Shown piece after piece: positions 16,609 through 20,609 of a DNA stretch of 20,609 nt. The notes beneath the pieces are model-generated. The model had not been told where the DNA came from, did no database searches, and saw only the letters and a program-made list of their open reading frames with translations. This stretch comes from Armatimonadetes bacterium UBA1398. Its GTDB lineage: Bacteria > Armatimonadota > Zipacnadia > UBA1398. Within the stretch, counting starts at the first letter, position 1; each line of letters opens with the position of its first letter. The DNA lies in the NCBI GenBank assembly GCA_002305165.1, contig DBQI01000022.1, positions 1 to 20,609 on the forward strand, read 5' to 3'. The translations under genes and the position numbers were made by a program.

Positions 16609-17021
16609 TGCCGACGCGCGCCCAAGAGCGACTCGAGAAGGCCTACACCGACGTGAGTCAGGTCCTGACGGACTGGGGGCCTGCCAAGGATCGGGATGGC
16701 AATGTCGCCGACGTGGACAGCAACCGCTACGGTGGCCTGTGCCACAAGGTCCCCGTGCTGATCCGCACGTGCGGTCTGTGCCAGGCGGTCGCCTTCATGG
16801 AGTCCAAGAAGGCTAAGGAGAAGAGCCACAAGCGCATGCTCCAGCACATCGCGAGCATCCTCGGGGTCGATGCCGGCGAACTGGCGACCGCCGTTGCCCA
16901 GATGCCGACAGTCGAGTACATGCACAAGACCCGGCTGCTGCTCGAGGCCCTCCTCTACTACAAGCGTTTCGCCGTGTCGATCCTCAAGACCGAGGCCGAC
17001 TCGGGAGGTGAGCAGGAATGA
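16608..17021 (+). CDS. cmr5: Type III-B small subunit Cmr5
   Basis: 137 aa; ATG 16608 overlaps the cmr4 stop (TGATG). It is a small helical protein with the Cmr5 pattern: an N-terminal TRAQERLEKAY helix, LCHKVPVLIRTCGLCQAVAF (44-63) and a C-terminal YKRFAVSIL helix (117-125). Cmr5 lines the belly of the complex and contacts crRNA/target duplex; it has no catalytic role. Confidence 0.92.
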   Translation: MPTRAQERLEKAYTDVSQVLTDWGPAKDRDGNVADVDSNRYGGLCHKVPVLIRTCGLCQAVAFMESKKAKEKSHKRMLQHIASILGVDAGELATAVAQMPTVEYMHKTRLLLEALLYYKRFAVSILKTEADSGGEQE

Positions 17022-18049
17022 GGGAGGCTCTGAGCGCGATTGTCGGGGATGATCCCACGGAATGCCTGCACCCAGGCCACCCCGCCCTGTGGATCGGCGC
17101 CTACGTGGGGCATCTGAGGAGCGACTTGACCAAGAGCGGTGTGGTGAAGAAGGCCGCGGCTTGGACGCCGGACGGCGCCTACGAGGCCGCGTACGAGGCG
17201 TGGAAAGAGGCGATCACCGACGAACACACCCATGTAGAGGAGATGGTCGCCGCGTCGCCCGTCATCGTGGGATTGGCGGCAGAGACCCCCATCGAGACCT
17301 CCATCACCCTCCATTACCCATACGGTGTGCCCATCATCCCCGGGTCGGCCCTGAAGGGCCTGGCGCGGAGCTACGCCCGCCTCGCCGTCTCCCAGCGGGA
17401 GGGCGGCGAGGCCCTGGCCGAGGGTGGCGAGGCGTGCAAGTTCCTCTTCGGCACCCAGGAGCAGGCCGGCCAGGTCACCTTCCTGGACGCCTGGTGGGCG
17501 CCGACTGCGGGCGTCAAGCCCCTCCACCAGGATGTAATGACCCCGCACCACTCGAGGTACTACTCCAGCCAGGGTGAGGAATCCCCAGCGGACACGGAGG
17601 ATCCCGTGCCCGTGAACTTCCTTCATGCCAAGGGACGGTTCCTGGTGGCGGTCCGGTGCGCGCGCGAGGAATGGCGCGAGTTCGCCTTCCGGCTGCTCGT
17701 GGCGGCCCTGGCTGACTGGGGGGTGGGCGCGAAGACGGCGGCGGGGTACGGCCGGTTGGAACTCACCCCCGGGGCGAAGTGGCCCCCCGCAGTGGACAAG
17801 CCCTTCCTCTGCACTATCCAGGCCATGACCATGCAGGAGGCCAAGTCGGAGGGGAGAGATCTGTTCAAGCAGGCGATGGAACAGCCCGCGGAGGCGACCC
17901 GCAGGGAAGCCCTCGTCCTGCTCCATGCGGCCTTCAAGAGCGCGGGGATGCTGAAGTCGAAGTGGATCAGCGAGAAGCCGGCCAGGGCCTGGATCACTGA
18001 CGAGTTCCTACCAGCGTGTCACGAACTCGGTATCGGAGGCGACCCATGA
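17018..18049 (+). CDS. cmr6: Type III-B RAMP protein Cmr6
   Basis: 343 aa; ATG 17018 overlaps the cmr5 stop (ATGA). RAMP motifs are VPIIPGSALKGLARSYA (104-120), LFGTQ (143-147), the Cmr6-type DVMTPHHSRYY (172-182) and the glycine loop GVGAKTAAGYGRLE (235-248). Cmr6 caps the 3' end of the complex beside Cmr1. The last 80 residues are helical and somewhat longer than the RAMP core needs. Confidence 0.93.
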   Translation: MREALSAIVGDDPTECLHPGHPALWIGAYVGHLRSDLTKSGVVKKAAAWTPDGAYEAAYEAWKEAITDEHTHVEEMVAASPVIVGLAAETPIETSITLHYPYGVPIIPGSALKGLARSYARLAVSQREGGEALAEGGEACKFLFGTQEQAGQVTFLDAWWAPTAGVKPLHQDVMTPHHSRYYSSQGEESPADTEDPVPVNFLHAKGRFLVAVRCAREEWREFAFRLLVAALADWGVGAKTAAGYGRLELTPGAKWPPAVDKPFLCTIQAMTMQEAKSEGRDLFKQAMEQPAEATRREALVLLHAAFKSAGMLKSKWISEKPARAWITDEFLPACHELGIGGDP

Positions 18050-19149
18050 CCATCGCCATCGTCTCCACCTGCGGCACGAGCCTGCTCACCAACGGGGCGG
18101 ACGCCGAGATGCGCAAGCTCATCACCGGCTGCGCGAACCACAGCGAGTCCCAACTCGAGCCCGGCGAGAGGGAATCTCTGGACGCCTGGCTGGCCAACCG
18201 CCGGGAAGCGATCACCAAGGCGGACTCCGCCACCGTGCGCCGGCTCAGCGCCGAGCTGAACGGCCTGCTAGCATGGTACGGGGATAACTGGCCACCCCAG
18301 AGCCACCAGGAGGTCCACTTCCTGCTCCACACAGATACCTACCTGGGCGCCCGGGCCGCCTGCCTCGTCGCCACATGGATGAAGAGACAGGGCCTCGGCG
18401 TCCACCCCACCATGATCAAAGGGCTGAACACCGCCGACGCCGAGGGTTTCGAGGCCGCCATGTCCGACCTCGCCAGGTGGTGCTACGAGGCCTTCGACGC
18501 GGGGGGATACGACCGCGTCATCTTCAACCTCGTGGGGGGCTTCAAGAGCCTCCAGGGCTTCATGCAGGCCCTGGGGATGTTCTACGCTGACGAGTGTGTC
18601 TACATCTTCGAGACCGGCCAGGCCCTTCTTCGCATCCCCCGGCTTCCCATCCGCCTCGACGCCGCCGACATCCTCAGGGAGCACGCAAGCGCCTTCCTGC
18701 GGCTCGAGGTGTGGGGCCAGGCTCGTGCCGATCAGTGCGAGGGCATACCCGAGACGCTGCTCCTGAGCGAGGGCGACGACCGAGCGCTCTCGGGCTGGGG
18801 CCAACTCCTGTGGGACAAGTCGAGGGACGCGATCCTCGGCGCGGGACTCCTGGAACCCCTCTCCGAACGGCTGCGGTGGGGTCCCGAACTGGCCTCTGAG
18901 GCCGCCAGTCTGCAATCCGACCTTCGGGTTCGGCTGAACCGGCAGCTTGCCCGGCTCGCTCGCTGTATCGAGGGCGGCGGCGAGAAGGGAGACTACAACC
19001 CGGGATCCCTCGACTTCAAGCAACTGTGCGGGGAACACAAGGGGGCGACCCACGAGTGCGACGCCTTTGCGGGCCATGATCCGCGCCGGCTCTTCGGGCA
19101 CTTCGAGGGGCCGGTCTTCGTCGTCGACCGGATCGGGCCTCACCTCTGA
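18046..19149 (+). CDS. CARF-domain CRISPR effector with RelE-like C-terminus
   Basis: 367 aa; ATG 18046 overlaps the cmr6 stop (ATGA) and has GGAGGC upstream. The N-terminal 200 residues are a CARF sensor of the APE2256 type: strand-loop VSTCGTSLLTN (6-16) and FNLVGGFKSLQGF (160-172). These loops bind cyclic oligoadenylate made by Cas10. Residues 200-290 look like a helical linker. The last 75 residues run helix (RVRLNRQLARLARCIEG), short helix (LDFKQLCG), then three strands ending RRLFGHFEG and VFVVDRIGPHL. This order and the final VxRIGxHL resemble RelE/ParE mRNA-cutting toxins, as in the described CARF-RelE effectors (Cami1). Predicted role: cA-triggered RNA cleavage that slows the infected cell. 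Ser/Thr residues in the first loop and Lys167 could also allow self-limiting breakdown of the signal, as in Crn1 ring nucleases. CARF is sure; RelE is likely but unproven. Confidence 0.82.
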   Translation: MTIAIVSTCGTSLLTNGADAEMRKLITGCANHSESQLEPGERESLDAWLANRREAITKADSATVRRLSAELNGLLAWYGDNWPPQSHQEVHFLLHTDTYLGARAACLVATWMKRQGLGVHPTMIKGLNTADAEGFEAAMSDLARWCYEAFDAGGYDRVIFNLVGGFKSLQGFMQALGMFYADECVYIFETGQALLRIPRLPIRLDAADILREHASAFLRLEVWGQARADQCEGIPETLLLSEGDDRALSGWGQLLWDKSRDAILGAGLLEPLSERLRWGPELASEAASLQSDLRVRLNRQLARLARCIEGGGEKGDYNPGSLDFKQLCGEHKGATHECDAFAGHDPRRLFGHFEGPVFVVDRIGPHL

Positions 19150-19161
19150 GGGGAGGCGGCC

Positions 19162-20142
19162 GTGTCCTTCGTCTATGTCGCCGAGCACGGCGCCGTGCTG
19201 CGTAAGCAGGGCGGCGAGTTGGCTGTCACCAAGGAAGACGAGACCCTCCTCCAGGTCGAGATGGCGGGTCTCGTCTCCGTCGTCATCCTCAGCACCGTGC
19301 AGGTGACGACCCAGTGCCTCGCGGCCCTGCTGGAGGCGGGGACCGAGCTCGCCATCATCAGCTCCCGAGGCCGCCTCCTGGGGCAGCTCACCCCGCCCCT
19401 GGCGCGCAACCAGGCGATCCGCCGCGCCCAGTTCGAGCGGGAGACGGACGCGGCATGGGCGCTGGAGCAGGCTCGGGCCGTGGTCATCGCCAAGCTCGGG
19501 AACCAGCGCCAGGTGCTCGCCCGCTTCAGCGCCGAGGAGACGGGGAGCTTCCCCACCGTCAAGGAGGCCATCGCCCGCCTGGATGACGCGGCGGGACGCG
19601 CGGGAGCGGCTCCCGACGCCGCCTCTCTGCTGGGCTACGAGGGCTCCGGCGCCGCCGCTTACTGGGCCGCCTTCCCCACCCTCCTAAAGGCCCCCGGCAT
19701 CGAGTTCCCCGGCCGCCGGGCGCGCCCCGCCACCGACCCCGTGAATGCCGCCCTCTCCTTCGGCTACGTCCTGCTCACGAACATGATGACCTCGCTGCTG
19801 GACGCCTACGGCCTGGATCCCTTCATGGGGTTCATGCACACTGAGACCTATGGCACGCCCGCACTGGCGCTGGACCTGGTGGAGCCCTTCCGCGCTCCTG
19901 TGGTGGACCGCATGGTGGTGCGCCTGTTCAACCTGCGGATGCTGGATCCCGAGGACTTCGCCCCGGAGGGGGAGGAGCCGGGGCTGCGTATGAGCGAGGA
20001 CGCGGTCCGGCTCTACTTCCGGGAGTGGGAGCGGCAGCTGGGCCGGCTCTCGGTGCGGGAGGCGATCAAGGCCCAGGCCGAGGGGCTCGCCAGGGCCCTC
20101 CGCGGCGACGCGCCGGTCGTCCAGCCGTGGAGCTGGCCCTAG
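19162..20142 (+). CDS. cas1: CRISPR integrase Cas1
   Basis: 326 aa from GTG 19162 with GGGGAGG upstream, 12 nt after the CARF gene. The catalytic set is complete: Glu160 in LLGYEGSGAAAYW, His226 in GFMHTETYG and Glu241 in LALDLVEPFRAPVVD; the 15-residue H-to-E spacing matches other Cas1 proteins. It joins new spacers at the leader end of the array, with Cas2. No reverse transcriptase is fused or adjacent, so uptake would be from DNA unless helped in trans. Confidence 0.97.
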   Translation: MSFVYVAEHGAVLRKQGGELAVTKEDETLLQVEMAGLVSVVILSTVQVTTQCLAALLEAGTELAIISSRGRLLGQLTPPLARNQAIRRAQFERETDAAWALEQARAVVIAKLGNQRQVLARFSAEETGSFPTVKEAIARLDDAAGRAGAAPDAASLLGYEGSGAAAYWAAFPTLLKAPGIEFPGRRARPATDPVNAALSFGYVLLTNMMTSLLDAYGLDPFMGFMHTETYGTPALALDLVEPFRAPVVDRMVVRLFNLRMLDPEDFAPEGEEPGLRMSEDAVRLYFREWERQLGRLSVREAIKAQAEGLARALRGDAPVVQPWSWP

Positions 20143-20156
20143 GGGGCGGTGGATCG

Positions 20157-20441
20157 ATGGAACGGTGGCTGGTGGTATACGATACGCCGAGTGACGCGCG
20201 GCGGCGCCGGGTCGTCAAGATCCTGGACGCTTACGGTGATCGGGTGCAGTTCTCGGTGTTCGAGGTCTTCGCCGAGGGGGCGCACCTGGAGCGCTTGGTG
20301 GTCCGGCTGGGCAAAGTGCTGGATGAGGACGAGGACCGGTTGAGGCTGTACCCCGCCTGTAACCGATGCGCTCGCGGCGTTCGCACCCTGGCGGGGCACG
20401 GTTCCGAGCCGTGGGCCGCCGAGGAGGTGTACATCGTCTAG
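20157..20441 (+). CDS. cas2: CRISPR adaptation protein Cas2
   Basis: 94 aa; ATG 20157, 14 nt after the cas1 stop, with GGGGGCGG/GGTGGA upstream. It opens with the Cas2 ferredoxin strand WLVVYDTPSDARRRRVVKIL (4-23), with the conserved Asp9, then VQFSVFEVF (32-40). Length is normal. It is the structural partner of Cas1 and the last gene before the leader-like region. Confidence 0.96.
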   Translation: MERWLVVYDTPSDARRRRVVKILDAYGDRVQFSVFEVFAEGAHLERLVVRLGKVLDEDEDRLRLYPACNRCARGVRTLAGHGSEPWAAEEVYIV

Positions 20442-20449
20442 GGGAGGGC

Positions 20450-20496
20450 GTACGGAAACCTCAAAAAGGGCCGTTTTAGGGGGGAGGTTTCCGTAC
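20450..20496. repeat. 13-bp perfect inverted repeat after cas2
   Basis: GTACGGAAACCTC (20450-20462) and GAGGTTTCCGTAC (20484-20496) are exact reverse complements around a 21-nt spacer, starting 8 nt after the cas2 stop. The spacer itself has AAAA/TTTT that can pair. No T-run follows, so a simple terminator is doubtful. The right arm recurs at 20587-20599, equal to 2-14, which points to a binding site or leader motif. Confidence 0.85.
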
Positions 20497-20501
20497 TGAG
20501 G

Positions 20502-20530
20502 CTCCAGGCCATGGGGCCCATGGCTTGGAG
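20502..20530 (+). terminator. 14-bp hairpin in the leader, possible terminator
   Basis: The arms 20502-20515 and 20517-20530 pair over 14 positions (13 Watson-Crick and one G-T) with a single central base, so the real loop is three or more bases. The stem contains GCCATGGG/CCCATGGC. It is very stable but not followed by T residues; it could end the cas transcript, or be a cruciform or protein site in the leader. Confidence 0.5.
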
Positions 20531-20585
20531 GCAGATCGGGAGGCCGGTGGCGATGAATAATGGAGGCAAAAAAAGGTGCTTGCGA

Positions 20586-20609
20586 GGAGGTTTCCGTACA
20601 GGGCCCCGC
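20586..20609. repeat. Terminal direct repeat, right copy
   Basis: Identical to bases 1-24. Its first 14 bases (GGAGGTTTCCGTAC) repeat 20483-20496, 103 bp away. If the contig is circular, the true length is 20585 bp. Confidence 0.95.

Larger units (their letters stand above)
20442..20609 (+). promoter_or_regulatory. Probable CRISPR leader, cas2-proximal part
   Basis: 168 nt of non-coding DNA follow cas2. They contain three copies of GAGGTTTCCGTAC (one inverted), two hairpins and an A-run (AAAAAAAA, 20568-20575, adjoining GGTGCTTGCGA). The last 24 bases equal the first 24 of the window, after which the CRISPR array begins. Order (cas1-cas2, leader, array), orientation and combined length (about 203 nt) all fit a leader. 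The link depends on the ends really being contiguous. Confidence 0.6.

Noticed and set aside
19066..19110. HEPN RNase motif (R347-x4-H352, RRLFGH) in the CARF protein
   Set aside because: It fits the minimal R-x4-6-H spacing but lies in a predicted strand-rich segment, not in a helical HEPN domain.
18268..19188. 306-codon antisense frame over the CARF gene
   Set aside because: Shadow of the CARF frame; no start signal or recognisable motif.
1..20609. Calling the window a plasmid or phage
   Set aside because: The terminal repeat allows a circle, but there is no replication, mobilisation, integrase, capsid or packaging gene, and the tubulin-like protein is not TubZ-like in size or context.

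Overview
The window is GC-rich bacterial DNA that holds two divergent blocks of genes plus a CRISPR array. Strong Shine-Dalgarno sites, ATGA-type stop/start overlaps and GTG starts indicate a bacterium. GC-rich third codon positions and a complete type III-B system would suit a thermophilic or environmental high-GC lineage such as Chloroflexota, but nothing here fixes the taxon: there is no rRNA, tRNA or housekeeping gene.

Layout. Positions 60-905 are a CRISPR array of 11 full 37-nt repeats plus one truncated terminal repeat, with 11 spacers, read left to right. From 1102 to 10484 on the minus strand lies a four-gene operon, in transcription order: a secreted or anchored VWA-domain protein, a large FtsZ/tubulin-like GTPase, a membrane protein whose N-terminal domain I read as a degenerate tubulin-like paralogue, and a four-helix membrane protein with a transglutaminase-like Cys/His/Glu domain. 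Between the blocks (10485-11011) is a divergent control region with a frameshifted small membrane ORF on the minus strand and a TATAAT box facing right. From 11012 to 20441 on the plus strand is a complete type III-B operon with adaptation genes: cas6, cmr1, cas10 (cmr2), cmr3, cmr4, cmr5, cmr6, a CARF effector with a RelE-like tail, cas1 and cas2. After cas2 comes a leader-like non-coding stretch with short repeats and two strong hairpins.

The two ends of the window share an identical 24-bp sequence (1-24 and 20586-20609). Joining them puts cas2, then about 203 nt of leader, then the first repeat of the array, in the expected order and orientation. The sequence is therefore either a circular contig or a contig broken at a repeated leader element. 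No replication, partition or integration gene is visible, so I do not call it a plasmid.

How the parts work together. Cas6 should cut the array transcript at the base of the repeat stem, leaving the 5' handle AUUGAGAC. Cmr1-6 with Cas10 form the RNA-targeting complex. Cas10 keeps the GGDD cyclase motif but has no HD nuclease domain, so immunity should run through cyclic oligoadenylate signalling to the CARF/RelE-like effector. The tubulin/VWA/transglutaminase operon resembles the FtsZ-like plus VWA membrane-remodelling gene sets predicted from comparative genomics. The pairing of an intact tubulin-like protein with a degenerate membrane-anchored paralogue and a membrane transglutaminase-like protein, next to a type III locus, is the least explained part of the window.
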